The position numbers and the translations under genes were made by a program. A stretch of DNA of 8,116 nucleotides, taken from assembly GCA_031268525.1 (NCBI GenBank), contig JAIRXA010000156.1:1-8116 (forward strand). The letters are read 5' to 3'. Source of the stretch: Coriobacteriales bacterium. GTDB taxonomy: Bacteria > Actinomycetota > Coriobacteriia > Coriobacteriales > UBA8131. The notes below the pieces were generated by a model. It saw only the letters and a list, made by a program, of their open reading frames with translations. It was not told the origin of the DNA and did no database searches. Below are positions 1 through 6,844 of the stretch, piece by piece (the first letter of the stretch is position 1; the number at the start of each line of letters is the position of its first letter).

Positions 1-470
1 CAACAGATCACGCCGCAGCCCACGTCGCTGATGGCGATGGCCGTACCTTTGGCAGCGAACTGCTCGTGCAGGTCGATGGCCTCGCAACAGCGCTCCATGA
101 TCTGGATCGGTACGGCAACGCATTCCTTCAGGCAGGTCTCCATGACCTCAGTCTTGTATGCCTTTTCGGCTTCGGTCTCCCGGGGCAGACCGTAGGCGGC
201 GGCCAGCGGCTCAAAGACCTCAGCATCCAGCGCGACCAGACGGATCAGATCGCGCTGCAGGGCGTCGGCCCTGGCTTTGAGAGCGATGATGTCGTCCTGT
301 ACGTCGGCATACCTTTTCTTACCGACGGTCAGCGAGCCGACCATGTTGCCGAGCGCCGTACCGATGGCTGCGACCAGTGCCGCCGCTCCGCCGCCGCCGG
401 GCGCTGGAGCTGAAGAAGCCAGCAGTTCGACAAAGTCCTCACAGCTGAGATTGGTTGATGCTTCGCTCAT
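1..470 (-). CDS. fchA: Methenyl-THF cyclohydrolase / formimido-THF cyclodeaminase family protein (C-terminus cut by window edge)
   Basis: Cytoplasmic folate enzyme of the FTCD_C/FchA family; in acetogens and purinolytic anaerobes it hydrolyses methenyl-THF reversibly to formyl-THF. I translated it by hand from the complement: it opens with MSEASTNLSCEDFVELL, and 156 residues are present before the left edge. The family hallmark is a Gly-rich loop after a short N-terminal helix (PAPGGGGAAAL, residues 22-32), followed by GNMVGSLTVGKKRY (41-54), typical of the folate-binding helical fold. A conserved Asp (D82) lies in the next helix (LDAEVFEPLAAAYG). Family members are about 200-210 residues, so roughly 50 are missing. 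The ATG is preceded by GGAGG with a five-base spacer, a strong ribosome binding site. It follows fhs on the same strand after 135 bases, so co-transcription is likely, although that gap carries repeats. Methenyl-THF cyclohydrolase is favoured over histidine degradation because fhs and metF are neighbours. Confidence 0.87.
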   Translation of the reverse strand, partial: MSEASTNLSCEDFVELLASSAPAPGGGGAAALVAAIGTALGNMVGSLTVGKKRYADVQDDIIALKARADALQRDLIRLVALDAEVFEPLAAAYGLPRETEAEKAYKTEVMETCLKECVAVPIQIMERCCEAIDLHEQFAAKGTAIAISDVGCGVIC

Positions 471-499
471 GAACTCCTCCGAAACAAAGACAGGGGGCC

Positions 500-543
500 G
501 TAGACAGGGTCCGTCCGTAGACACGGAACCGTCCCTTGTCTAC
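500..543. repeat. Palindromic GTAGACA element in the fhs-fchA gap
   Basis: The forward arm GTAGACAGGG (500-509) is complementary to CCCTTGTCTAC (533-543), with one bulged base. A nested copy GTAGACA (517-523) can pair instead with TGTCTAC (537-543), and CCGT-AGAC-ACGG can form a small hairpin between the arms. The same GTAGACA plus GG(G)ACGG words recur at 5052-5062 and 7946-7996. From memory, GGGACGGTTC-type palindromes scattered between genes are common in some anaerobes and are associated with REP-type elements mobilised by Y1 (IS200-like, RAYT) transposases. No transposase is present here, so the family assignment is inference. Confidence 0.6.
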
Positions 544-584
544 GCGGTTCGCCCGGAACCGTCCCTTGTCTACGTGGTTCGCCC
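525..584. repeat. Two tandem copies of a 30-base repeat
   Basis: Units 525-554 and 555-584 are adjacent and identical except for C at 545 versus T at 575. Each begins GGAACCGTCCCTTGTCTACG and ends GGTTCGCCC, so each unit also carries GGAACC/GGTTC arms that can pair. The array lies wholly between fhs and fchA and would be transcribed on the minus strand as part of their mRNA. It could form stem-loops that affect mRNA stability or downstream expression; there is no following U-run on the minus strand, so it does not look like an intrinsic terminator. Confidence 0.85.
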
Positions 585-605
585 GCGCGTGTGCGCCCGT
601 CAGCC

Positions 606-2282
606 TTAGAACAGGCCGCTGATCTTGCCGTTCGCATCCACATCGATCTTCTCCGCGGCGGGCACCTTGGGAAGGCCGGGCATGGTCATGATCTCACCGG
701 TCAGGGCGACGATGAATCCGGCACCGGCGCTGACCTTGAGATTGCGCACGGTAACACGGAAGTCGCGCGGCGCACCGAGAAGCGCGGCGTTGTCTGAGAA
801 GGAGTACTGGGTCTTGGCCATGCAGATCGGCAGCTTGTCGAAGCCGAGCTTCGTGAGCTGCTCGGCCTGCGCCTTTGCCTGCGGGGTAAAATCCACACCG
901 TCGGCGTGGTAAATACGCGTGGCGATAGCGTTGATCTTGTCTTCGATCGAGGCGTCGAGCTCATAGCTGAAGCGGAAGTCGTTGGGCTGCTCAACGACGC
1001 GTGCGACCTCCTCGGCCAGCTTGAGGGCTCCTTCGCCGCCTTTGGCCCAGTGCTCGGCCAGTACGGCGGTAACGCCCAGCTCACGGCATTTATCCTCCAC
1101 GAGCTTCAGCTCGGCGGCGGTGTCGGTTGGGAAGGCGTTGATCGCAACAACAGCAGGCAGTCCGTAGACCTCGGTGATGTTGGAGACGTGCTGCAGGAGG
1201 TTGGGCAGTCCAGCTTCCAGCGCAGCAAGATCCTCGGTGGCCAGCTGGTCCTTGGGCTTGCCGCCATGCATCTTCAGAGCGCGCACCGTGGCTACGATAA
1301 CGACTGCGGAGGGAGCAAGATCAGCCAGACGACACTTGATGTCGAGGAACTTCTCCGCACCCAGATCGGCGCCAAAACCAGCTTCGGTGATGGCATAATC
1401 GCCCAGCTTGAGGGCGAGGCGGGTCGCCATGACGGAGTTGCAGCCGTGGGCGATGTTGGCAAAGGGACCGCCGTGCACGAAGGCCGGCGTATGCTCAAGA
1501 GTCTGCACCAGGTTGGGCTTGAGTGCGTCCTTGAGCAGGGCAGTCAGTGCACCTTCTGCCTTGAGCTGACCGGCAGTGACCGGCTCGCCGCTGCGGTCAT
1601 AGGCCACGATGATGCGCGCCAAGCGCTCTTTGAGATCGGTGATCGAGCTGGCCAGGCAGAAGACCGCCATGATCTCGGAGGCCACCGTAATGTCGTAGCC
1701 GTCTTCGCGCGGCGTGCCGTTGGTCTTGCCACCAAGACCGTCGACGATGAAGCGCAGCTGACGATCATTCATGTCAACGCAGCGGCGCCAGGTGATGTTG
1801 CGTGTATCGATATCGAGCGCATTACCCTGATGGATGTGGTTGTCGAGCATGGCCGCCAGCAGGTTATTGGCGGCACCGATGGCGTGGAAGTCGCCGGTGA
1901 AGTGCAGGTTGATATCCTCCATGGGCACGACCTGAGCATAGCCGCCTCCGGCAGCGCCGCCCTTGACGCCAAACACCGGGCCGAGCGAAGGTTCGCGCAG
2001 TGCAACAACGACCTTCTTGCCGAGCTTGCTCAGACCGTCGGCCAAGCCGACCGTCGTGGTGGTCTTGCCCTCGCCAGCAGGCGTGGGGGTAATAGCCGTG
2101 ACCAGCACGAGCTTACCATCGGGCTTGGGGTTGCCCTTGAGGATGTTGTAGTCGATCTTGGCCTTGTAGTTGCCATAGAGCTCAACAGCATCGCCTGCCA
2201 CGCCAGCCTTCTCCGCAATCACCGCGATAGGGTCTGGGGTCGCCTCTTGGGCTATCTCGATGTCTGATTTGTAATCTGCCAT
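606..2282 (-). CDS. fhs: Formate--tetrahydrofolate ligase
   Basis: ATP-dependent formyl-THF synthetase (formate + THF + ATP to 10-formyl-THF), cytoplasmic, usually a homotetramer. It is the first step of the Wood-Ljungdahl methyl branch, and in reverse the ATP-yielding step of methyl oxidation. The full length of 558 residues matches the bacterial family (about 555-560). Visible motifs are the nucleotide-binding loop TPTPAGEGKTTTT (residues 65-77) and the signature REPSLGPVFGVKGGAAGGGY (96-115), followed by MEDINLHFTGDFHAI (121-135). I chose the ATG at 2280-2282 because AAGGAGA sits nine or so bases upstream and the N-terminus matches the family (residues ADYKSDIEIAQ lead into the first helix). 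It lies 55 bases after the methyltransferase gene and upstream of fchA, in the same orientation. No frameshift or missing motif was seen. Confidence 0.97.
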   Translation of the reverse strand: MADYKSDIEIAQEATPDPIAVIAEKAGVAGDAVELYGNYKAKIDYNILKGNPKPDGKLVLVTAITPTPAGEGKTTTTVGLADGLSKLGKKVVVALREPSLGPVFGVKGGAAGGGYAQVVPMEDINLHFTGDFHAIGAANNLLAAMLDNHIHQGNALDIDTRNITWRRCVDMNDRQLRFIVDGLGGKTNGTPREDGYDITVASEIMAVFCLASSITDLKERLARIIVAYDRSGEPVTAGQLKAEGALTALLKDALKPNLVQTLEHTPAFVHGGPFANIAHGCNSVMATRLALKLGDYAITEAGFGADLGAEKFLDIKCRLADLAPSAVVIVATVRALKMHGGKPKDQLATEDLAALEAGLPNLLQHVSNITEVYGLPAVVAINAFPTDTAAELKLVEDKCRELGVTAVLAEHWAKGGEGALKLAEEVARVVEQPNDFRFSYELDASIEDKINAIATRIYHADGVDFTPQAKAQAEQLTKLGFDKLPICMAKTQYSFSDNAALLGAPRDFRVTVRNLKVSAGAGFIVALTGEIMTMPGLPKVPAAEKIDVDANGKISGLF

Positions 2283-2309
2283 GCTCTGATTCTCCTTCTC
2301 TAAGACCTA

Positions 2310-2361
2310 CTTTATTCCGGCTTACGGGGAACAGACTTTATTCCGGCTTCACAGGGAACAG
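2310..2361. repeat. Imperfect tandem duplication of the methyltransferase gene tail
   Basis: The block 2336-2361 (CTTTATTCCGGCTT, then CACAGGGAACAG) is repeated immediately alongside at 2310-2334 (CTTTATTCCGGCTT, then ACGGGGAACAG). The inner copy encodes the last residues LFPVKPE and stop codon of the methyltransferase. The outer copy, downstream of that stop and before fhs, has one base deleted and one change, so it is not translated in frame. This looks like a slippage or short unequal-recombination duplication that lengthened the intergenic spacer by about 26 bases. Confidence 0.8.
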
Positions 2362-3144
2362 GCCCTCGCGGTAGGCGGTCAGGTACTCCATGCAGTAATC
2401 GTCATTACCGAGCAGCGCATCGGTAGCCTTCATCGTCGCCTGCATGTCGGCTGACATCGGATCCATGATGGCGCTGTCCATGCCTGCAGCCATCGACAGC
2501 GACAGGAACTGCATGTTGATCGCCTTGCGGTAGGGCATCCCAAAGCTGATGTTGGACAGTCCTGAAGTGAAGTGCACCTCAGGGAACTCCGCCTTGATCA
2601 GCGCGATCCCCTGAATGAAGTTCTGCAGCGAGTCGCCTTTGGTGGCGAGCGTGGTGACCAGTGGATCGAAGAAGAGCTTGGTGCGCTTGATGCCAGCGGC
2701 GTCGGCCTCGGCGACAATTCTGCGAGCAATCTCCAATTTGGTTGGCGGATCATCGGGAATACCATTGTTGTCGCAGGTCAGGCAGACAACACCCCAGTCG
2801 GTTCCCGCGATCACCGGAAAGACCGTCTCGGTCTTGCCCTCTTCCTTGGAAACCGAGTTGATCAGACCGGGCCTTTTGGCCAGTGGCATCAGGTCGACCA
2901 GCATCTGCGGATCGGAGCTGTCCAGACACAGCGGGGTATCCACCGTGTCCTGCGCGATGCCGATCAGCCACTCCATCGTCTCACGCTCGATCTCGGGGGC
3001 GACGCCTGCGCAGATATCGAGATATGCCGCACCGCCATCGGTTTGGCCGTTCGCGATGAGGCGGATGTACTCTGCGTCTCTGGCCTTGATGGCGGCCAGC
3101 GTCTTGGGGATGAAGCCGTTTATTTTCTCGCCGATGATGATCAT
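2338..3144 (-). CDS. Methyltetrahydrofolate:corrinoid methyltransferase (AcsE/MtgA-like, pterin-binding TIM barrel)
   Basis: A pterin-binding methyltransferase that moves the methyl group between N5-methyl-THF and a corrinoid protein (Co(I)/methyl-Co(III)). In acetogens AcsE feeds acetyl-CoA synthase, while MtgA-type enzymes take methyl groups from betaine-type demethylation into the folate pool. The 268-residue length fits AcsE/MtgA (about 260-275) and is far shorter than MetH. The N-terminus MIIIGEKINGFIPK matches the (L)IIGERING start of AcsE. Candidate pterin-binding residues, placed by motif comparison, are D75 (LCLDSS), N96 (LINSVS), D160 (FFDPLV) and N198 (SGLSNISFG). It is often auto-annotated as dihydropteroate synthase because of the shared fold; folate-biosynthesis DHPS is unlikely given fhs, fchA and metF around it. 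AGAAGGGAAC upstream serves as ribosome binding site. Which role it has (AcsE or MtgA direction) cannot be decided, as no corrinoid protein gene is in view. Confidence 0.88.
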   Translation of the reverse strand: MIIIGEKINGFIPKTLAAIKARDAEYIRLIANGQTDGGAAYLDICAGVAPEIERETMEWLIGIAQDTVDTPLCLDSSDPQMLVDLMPLAKRPGLINSVSKEEGKTETVFPVIAGTDWGVVCLTCDNNGIPDDPPTKLEIARRIVAEADAAGIKRTKLFFDPLVTTLATKGDSLQNFIQGIALIKAEFPEVHFTSGLSNISFGMPYRKAINMQFLSLSMAAGMDSAIMDPMSADMQATMKATDALLGNDDYCMEYLTAYREGLFPVKPE

Positions 3145-3349
3145 TTCTCAGTTCCCTTCTGCTCGTTGTTCGTGCGTCTTTGCCTGCGTGTCGTTGCCTG
3201 TACCGTGTCGTCCGTGCCTACCTATGCTTGCTGTCGCCTGAAACTGTCGCCTGTACCGTGTCGTCTCTGTCCATGAGCGTCACATCCTGAGTGTGTGCCT
3301 GTCCTGAATGGGTACCCATCCTGGGGCCACCCTGGCGTTCTTACAGCGA
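3145..3349. other. Spacer between metF and methyltransferase gene with a 17-base direct repeat
   Basis: This 205-base gap has no convincing gene. GCCTGTACCGTGTCGTC occurs exactly at 3196-3212 and 3249-3265, and the shorter word TGTCGCCTG occurs at 3232-3240 and 3245-3253. The surrounding DNA is a patchwork of GTGTCG/GCCTG words. I see no terminator U-run and no clear promoter on the minus strand, so read-through from metF into the methyltransferase gene is assumed. Confidence 0.6.
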
Positions 3350-4882
3350 CTACACCCGCTGTCCCGGTGGTGGTAGGGGCATCCGATGCGCCGCGTTGTC
3401 ACGTTCATGCGTATAGTTGCTCCAGCCGGAAGTCTCATAGAACTCCCAGTTGTTGGGCGGTGTGATGAAACTGTCAAGTTTGTGCAGCTCATTATACTTC
3501 TTCAGCCGATGATACGCCTTGAAGTGGATGCAGTAACGCTCATCGGGATAGACCTCGCACCAGCCGTCCACGCTACCCCCACAGGGCCCATTACGCTGGC
3601 ATTTGGGGCACTGCGTCATCGGACAGGTGTAGATGGCTGCCTCCAGTCCGCAGTCTCCACAATCCATGCAGCCGTAGAGGACGGTCTTGCCCAGATGCTC
3701 CAAACCGTGATGGCGATTTGGGCCCTTCTTGCGTTCCCTGCGGTCCATAACCGTCTTGAGAACGCCATAGAAGCCCTTGTCACGTGAGAGCACGAGCCGA
3801 TGGAAGAAGCGCGACAGGCCATACCCGCTCATCAGTTTGCGGGTACGTACAAGCTCGGTGCGCGGCGCCTCGGCGCCCTCTCGATCATAGAGGAAGAAGC
3901 CGCCTGTCTTGCTGTAGCTGATCTCATCCGCCCAGTCTTCCCAGCGCTCCTGCAGATCTTTGGCCATATCAAGAATGTGATTAAAGGCATCCACCGTTAT
4001 GCCAAAGCCACCGATATGCACGCCAGCATAGCCCTGCCCTCGTGCGATGGCGATCATCTTGGCAGCGCGCACATAGCGTGCCGCCCTGCCCTTGTCCTCG
4101 GCCTTGGCCTCCTTTTCCAAGGTTGCCATCAACTCGTCAGAGATGTAGCAGCCAGGGATAGCGTTCGCTCGCATCATGCGCGCAGCCCCAGGTGTCAGCA
4201 AAAAGATGTTCGCAATCAATGGTGTCTTGTAGCCACGTTGGCTCAGGTAGGTGACCAGTTCGGCGGTTTTGCGGGAGTCGTAGCCGAGCTGCGAGATGAT
4301 GAATTGCGCACCGGCAAAGATTTTTTTCTCGACCTTGAGGTACTGGGTGATGGTCTCACCCTCAGTGTACTTGAAGGGATTGACGACCGACCCCGCAAAG
4401 AAGCTGGCTGGTTCCTCGCGGTGCTCGCCTCCGCGCGCTTGATAGACGAGCCCCTCATTCATCTCGCCGATCATCTGCAATACCTGAATAGGGTCGAGAT
4501 CAAAGACCGGGCGACCGCGCCCCATCCATCCAGTAGCCTGATAGTCGCCGGACATGACAAGCAGGTTCTCGACGCCGGCCCGCTGAAGCGAGTAGAACTG
4601 AGCCTGAAACTGGTTGCGACTGCGATCCTTGCAGGTCGTGTGAACCAAAGGAGTGATACCCGCCTCGTAGAAGTCAATTCCGAAGGCATCGGCGAGGAGT
4701 GCGGGGTTGCCACTGGGATTGTCCGTGATAGAGACAGCGTGCACGCGCTCGGTCGCCCAGATGGCCTGCGCCTCCTCAAACTCCTTATGTTGCCCCGGCT
4801 CGTTGGCGCCTCGGCCCGGAATGATCTCGACACTGACAACAAACTCTCCAGCCTGGAGAGCGTCACGAAGTTTGTTCGCCAT
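3350..4882 (-). CDS. metF: Methylenetetrahydrofolate reductase fused to a MetV-type cysteine-rich C-terminal domain
   Basis: Reduces 5,10-methylene-THF to 5-methyl-THF (or the reverse during methyl oxidation). Residues 1 to about 320 are the flavin-binding MTHFR barrel: candidate catalytic E19 in VVSVEIIPGRG, SITDNPSGNP (51-60), HTTCKDRSRN (81-90), LLVMSGDYQATG (107-118) and GAQFIISQLGYD (191-202). Residues about 340-510 match the MTHFR C-terminal (MetV-like) domain, with nine cysteines: C405, C408, C411, C420, C425, C428, C434, C442 and C451, in patterns such as CMDCGDC and CPKCQRNGPCGG. In acetogens such as Moorella and Acetobacterium, MetV is a separate protein that partners MetF and binds zinc or a cluster; here both parts are one 510-residue chain. 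The ATG at 4880-4882 is preferred over a GTG six bases upstream because AGGAG lies five bases before the ATG but directly abuts the GTG. First gene of the minus-strand cluster; the electron donor partner is not in view. Confidence 0.93.
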   Translation of the reverse strand: MANKLRDALQAGEFVVSVEIIPGRGANEPGQHKEFEEAQAIWATERVHAVSITDNPSGNPALLADAFGIDFYEAGITPLVHTTCKDRSRNQFQAQFYSLQRAGVENLLVMSGDYQATGWMGRGRPVFDLDPIQVLQMIGEMNEGLVYQARGGEHREEPASFFAGSVVNPFKYTEGETITQYLKVEKKIFAGAQFIISQLGYDSRKTAELVTYLSQRGYKTPLIANIFLLTPGAARMMRANAIPGCYISDELMATLEKEAKAEDKGRAARYVRAAKMIAIARGQGYAGVHIGGFGITVDAFNHILDMAKDLQERWEDWADEISYSKTGGFFLYDREGAEAPRTELVRTRKLMSGYGLSRFFHRLVLSRDKGFYGVLKTVMDRRERKKGPNRHHGLEHLGKTVLYGCMDCGDCGLEAAIYTCPMTQCPKCQRNGPCGGSVDGWCEVYPDERYCIHFKAYHRLKKYNELHKLDSFITPPNNWEFYETSGWSNYTHERDNAAHRMPLPPPGQRV

Positions 4883-4887
4883 AGTCA

Positions 4888-4892
4888 CTCCT
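4888..4892 (-). promoter_or_regulatory. Ribosome binding site deciding the metF start
   Basis: AGGAG on the minus strand, five bases from the ATG at 4880-4882. An in-frame GTG at 4886-4888 overlaps this site with no spacer and so cannot be the efficiently used start. Confidence 0.7.
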
Positions 4893-4950
4893 GTATCCAG
4901 ATGAACGAGAAAACAACTCCATCAAATTCCATCGAATTCCATTGTGCCTC

Positions 4951-4980
4951 ATTAAACGGAATGCCCTCGTATACACACAA
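4951..4980 (-). promoter_or_regulatory. Candidate sigma-70-type promoter for the metF-methyltransferase-fhs-fchA cluster
   Basis: On the minus strand TTGTGT (4980-4975) is followed after 18 bases by TTTAAT (4956-4951), about 70 bases before the metF start codon. Both boxes are imperfect but it is the best AT-rich match in this side of the gap. The hairpin at 4983-5002 sits directly upstream of the -35 box. Confidence 0.35.
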
Positions 4981-4982
4981 GC

Positions 4983-5002
4983 GCACCCTGAGAAGAGGGT
5001 GC
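4983..5002. promoter_or_regulatory. Seven-base-pair inverted repeat next to the metF promoter
   Basis: GCACCCT (4983-4989) and AGGGTGC (4996-5002) are perfect inverted arms around GAGAAG. There is no adjoining T-run on either strand, so a terminator is unlikely. Its place just upstream of the candidate -35 box of the minus-strand cluster suits an operator or activator site; that role is inference. Confidence 0.4.
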
Positions 5003-5026
5003 ATTCTGCGCAGATCGATGATTTCC

Positions 5027-5041
5027 CACTGTGCACTTTGC
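5027..5041. promoter_or_regulatory. Operator-like 15-base sequence, copy 1 (metF side)
   Basis: CACTGTGCACTTTGC here is identical to 5173-5187. The following bases (CGTG) break the second palindrome arm that is intact in the other copy, so this would be the weaker site. It lies roughly 90 bases upstream of the expected metF transcription start, an activator-like distance. Confidence 0.45.
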
Positions 5042-5171
5042 CGTGTCTTTTGTAGACAGGGGAAAAGCGGAGGTGAGCGGTAGGTAGGTAGGCGCACAGG
5101 CGGTAGGCGGTGGGCGAATGAGGAAGTCCTCTCCCCCTCCCCCGGTGAGGTAAAAGGACCTAACACGCAGC

Positions 5172-5194
5172 ACACTGTGCACTTTGCACATTGT
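5172..5194. promoter_or_regulatory. Operator-like inverted repeat, copy 2 (regulator side)
   Basis: TGTGCA (5176-5181), spacer CTT, TGCACA (5185-5190) form a perfect six-base inverted repeat, extendable to ten-base arms with one mismatch (ACACTGTGCA and TGCACATTGT). It overlaps the candidate -35 box of the regulator gene, the position expected for autorepression. The arms vaguely recall CRP/FNR-type TGTG-CACA sites, but the three-base gap differs from those. The PucR-type regulator next door is the simplest candidate binder. Confidence 0.5.
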
Positions 5195-5214
5195 GTATTG
5201 TTTTCAGGTACAAT
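5184..5214 (+). promoter_or_regulatory. Candidate promoter of the PucR-type regulator gene
   Basis: TTGCAC (5184-5189) and TACAAT (5209-5214) are good box matches, although the 19-base spacing is longer than the ideal 17. The -10 box is followed about 45 bases later by the start codon at 5259, with AAGGA (5249-5253) as ribosome binding site. Confidence 0.45.
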
Positions 5215-5258
5215 AGAGGCTAAAGTCGAGGGGTCAGAGGCGCACATGAAGGAACAAC

Positions 5259-6779
5259 ATGGAGCTCAACCTGCACATTATCGCTGAGGACCTGGCAGCC
5301 TATAGGCCCAAAAGCCGAATCGAAGAGGACTACGATGTTCGCCGATTGCGGTTCCCAGCGCTCTTTGACGGCAACAAGACCAAACGCAGCCTGCTTTACA
5401 TCGTCGAGAGCAGCCTGCTGACTCCCAGTAATATCGAGCTCATCGGCGAAGGATCAAGCCTGCTGATCATCGGCACCCCTCCGACGCGGCTGCTCAAGAA
5501 GCCCTGCAATCTCATATGGATCGAGAAGGGCGCAGAACTCTCCCGTGTGTTCTCCGAGGTAGTCGAGCTGTTTTCCGTCTATGAAATATGGGGTGGACGG
5601 ATGCTCAACGCGCTCATCTCCAAAAAGCAACTCAAGCGACTCGGCGAACTTGCCAGCCCCATTGTCAAGCGTCCGCTGTATCTCATCGACTCGCATCTCC
5701 AGATGGTGTTTTCCGTTGTCGACGAGGAGCTCTACAAACTACCGCACGATTACCTGCTGCAGGTGATCGACAACAACAACCCGGCGCTCGGCATATTTGC
5801 GCTCGACCGCTTCTACGACGATGCCCTGACCCACCGCAAGCCCTTCCTGCTACCGCGAAGTCGCAGCTATGGCACCCTGGTGCAAAACATCTTTGTCGAC
5901 AGCCATCTGGTAGCAACCCTGTCCTTCGACGAGGTGGGAGAAGCGTTCACGAAGCGCGACTACGCTCTACTTGTCATTCTCGCGGAGTTTATTGCCAATG
6001 GCATCACCTATCACGACGAGTGGAACACCTCGGCGCCGCAGCTGCTCGATGGACAGATACAGCTGCTCCTCGATGGGCAGCAACCGGACAGAGAGGAGCT
6101 CGCAACCGCCCTCAAGACGATGGGCTGGACGGTCGAAGATGCCTACTACTGCATAGTCGCCGCACCGCTCAATCCCCTGTACCCCAGTGGCCTGTTGGCT
6201 GCCGCCGCCCGGCACACCTGTGCGCAGGCCAGCCACATGATCTACGCGATATACGATCATAACATTGTTTTTATCGTCAACGCCGACCACTCCACACTGT
6301 CGCACGACGACACCATCAGTTTACTTGCAACCGAACTTGAGCGCTTACTATTGTATCTCGGCGAGAGCAATATCTTCAATTTCTTCCAGATGCTCGGCGC
6401 GCATTATCGTTTGGCCGTCGCCGCCCAAGCACTCGGAAGTCAGATCGACCCCGACAAGATGATCTACCACTTCCAGGACTACTTCATGGCCTACCTGATC
6501 TCGCGCGCCAAGGAGTCCATGCCACTGGAAGCAATGATTCCGCGCGGACTGATCCAACTCAAACGCTACGACGAAAAGTACGGCACCGACTTTGTGCACG
6601 TCTTCCGTGTCTTTCTCAAGCACGACATGCGCATCGCCTCAGCAGCACGCGAGCTGTATCTCCATCGCAATACGCTGTCGCATAAGATAGCGCAGATAAA
6701 ATTCATCACCCGCCTTGACTTTGAGAATAATCCTGACGTGCGTCTCAGCGTCTCGGTTGCCCTGAGCATGATGGAGTAG
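5259..6779 (+). CDS. PucR/CdaR-type helix-turn-helix transcriptional regulator
   Basis: A 506-residue, apparently soluble DNA-binding regulator. The C-terminus (about 448-506) is a clear PucR-family HTH: FLKHDMRIASAARELYLHRN followed by TLSHKIAQI, with the hallmark HRNTL at 469-473 and the terminal helix DVRLSVSVALSMM. The N-terminal third (SSLLTPSNIELIGEGSSLLI) resembles the PucR N-terminal sensory domain; the middle (about 130-250, with PLYLIDSHLQMVFSVVDEE) looks GAF/PAS-like, and 260-430 fits the degenerate GGDEF-like segment usual in CdaR-type proteins. These middle assignments are by shape only. The start is supported by AAGGA five bases before the ATG. It is transcribed divergently from the methyl-branch cluster, so control of that cluster and of itself is likely. 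The effector is unknown: PucR relatives respond to purine breakdown intermediates, sugar acids and others, and nothing here says which. Confidence 0.88.
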   Translation: MELNLHIIAEDLAAYRPKSRIEEDYDVRRLRFPALFDGNKTKRSLLYIVESSLLTPSNIELIGEGSSLLIIGTPPTRLLKKPCNLIWIEKGAELSRVFSEVVELFSVYEIWGGRMLNALISKKQLKRLGELASPIVKRPLYLIDSHLQMVFSVVDEELYKLPHDYLLQVIDNNNPALGIFALDRFYDDALTHRKPFLLPRSRSYGTLVQNIFVDSHLVATLSFDEVGEAFTKRDYALLVILAEFIANGITYHDEWNTSAPQLLDGQIQLLLDGQQPDREELATALKTMGWTVEDAYYCIVAAPLNPLYPSGLLAAAARHTCAQASHMIYAIYDHNIVFIVNADHSTLSHDDTISLLATELERLLLYLGESNIFNFFQMLGAHYRLAVAAQALGSQIDPDKMIYHFQDYFMAYLISRAKESMPLEAMIPRGLIQLKRYDEKYGTDFVHVFRVFLKHDMRIASAARELYLHRNTLSHKIAQIKFITRLDFENNPDVRLSVSVALSMME

Positions 6780-6844
6780 CGTGGAACTCATCACAACAGA
6801 AACGCATGAAGCATGCGGCTGAATGCTGACCGAAAGGCAGACAG

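Larger units (their letters stand above)
4893..5258. other. Divergent intergenic region between metF and the regulator gene
   Basis: This gene-free stretch of about 366 bases contains the candidate promoters and operator-like sites listed separately. It also has low-complexity DNA: TAGG three times in tandem (5081-5092), GGCGG-rich sequence to about 5117, a pyrimidine tract (5128-5143), and GTCCT/AGGAC arms (5126-5130, 5155-5159) that could close a weak stem. A GTAGACAGGGG word of the dispersed repeat family is at 5052-5062. A 120-codon open frame on the minus strand across this region has no family resemblance and is judged spurious. Confidence 0.6.

Noticed and set aside
525..584. CRISPR array
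   Set aside because: The two 30-base units are directly adjacent with no spacers, and no cas gene is present.
906..2267. 453-codon plus-strand open frame antisense to fhs
   Set aside because: It lies entirely over fhs, whose protein carries all family motifs; long antisense frames are expected in GC-rich codons, and the translation resembles no family.
4886..4888. GTG as the metF start
   Set aside because: It abuts the AGGAG ribosome binding site with no spacer, while the ATG six bases later has the right spacing.
4983..5002. Intrinsic terminator
   Set aside because: The hairpin has no T-run on either strand and lies upstream of promoters rather than after a gene.
3800..5083. 427-codon plus-strand open frame antisense to metF
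   Set aside because: It mirrors the metF coding strand and runs into the promoter region; composition is that of a shadow frame.
4885..5247. 120-codon minus-strand open frame in the divergent region
   Set aside because: It covers candidate promoters and operators of both directions, has low-complexity composition and no recognisable domain.
5588..6262. 224-codon frame inside the regulator gene
   Set aside because: Shifted frame of the PucR-type gene with Arg/Ala/Pro-rich shadow composition; the main frame has the conserved HTH.
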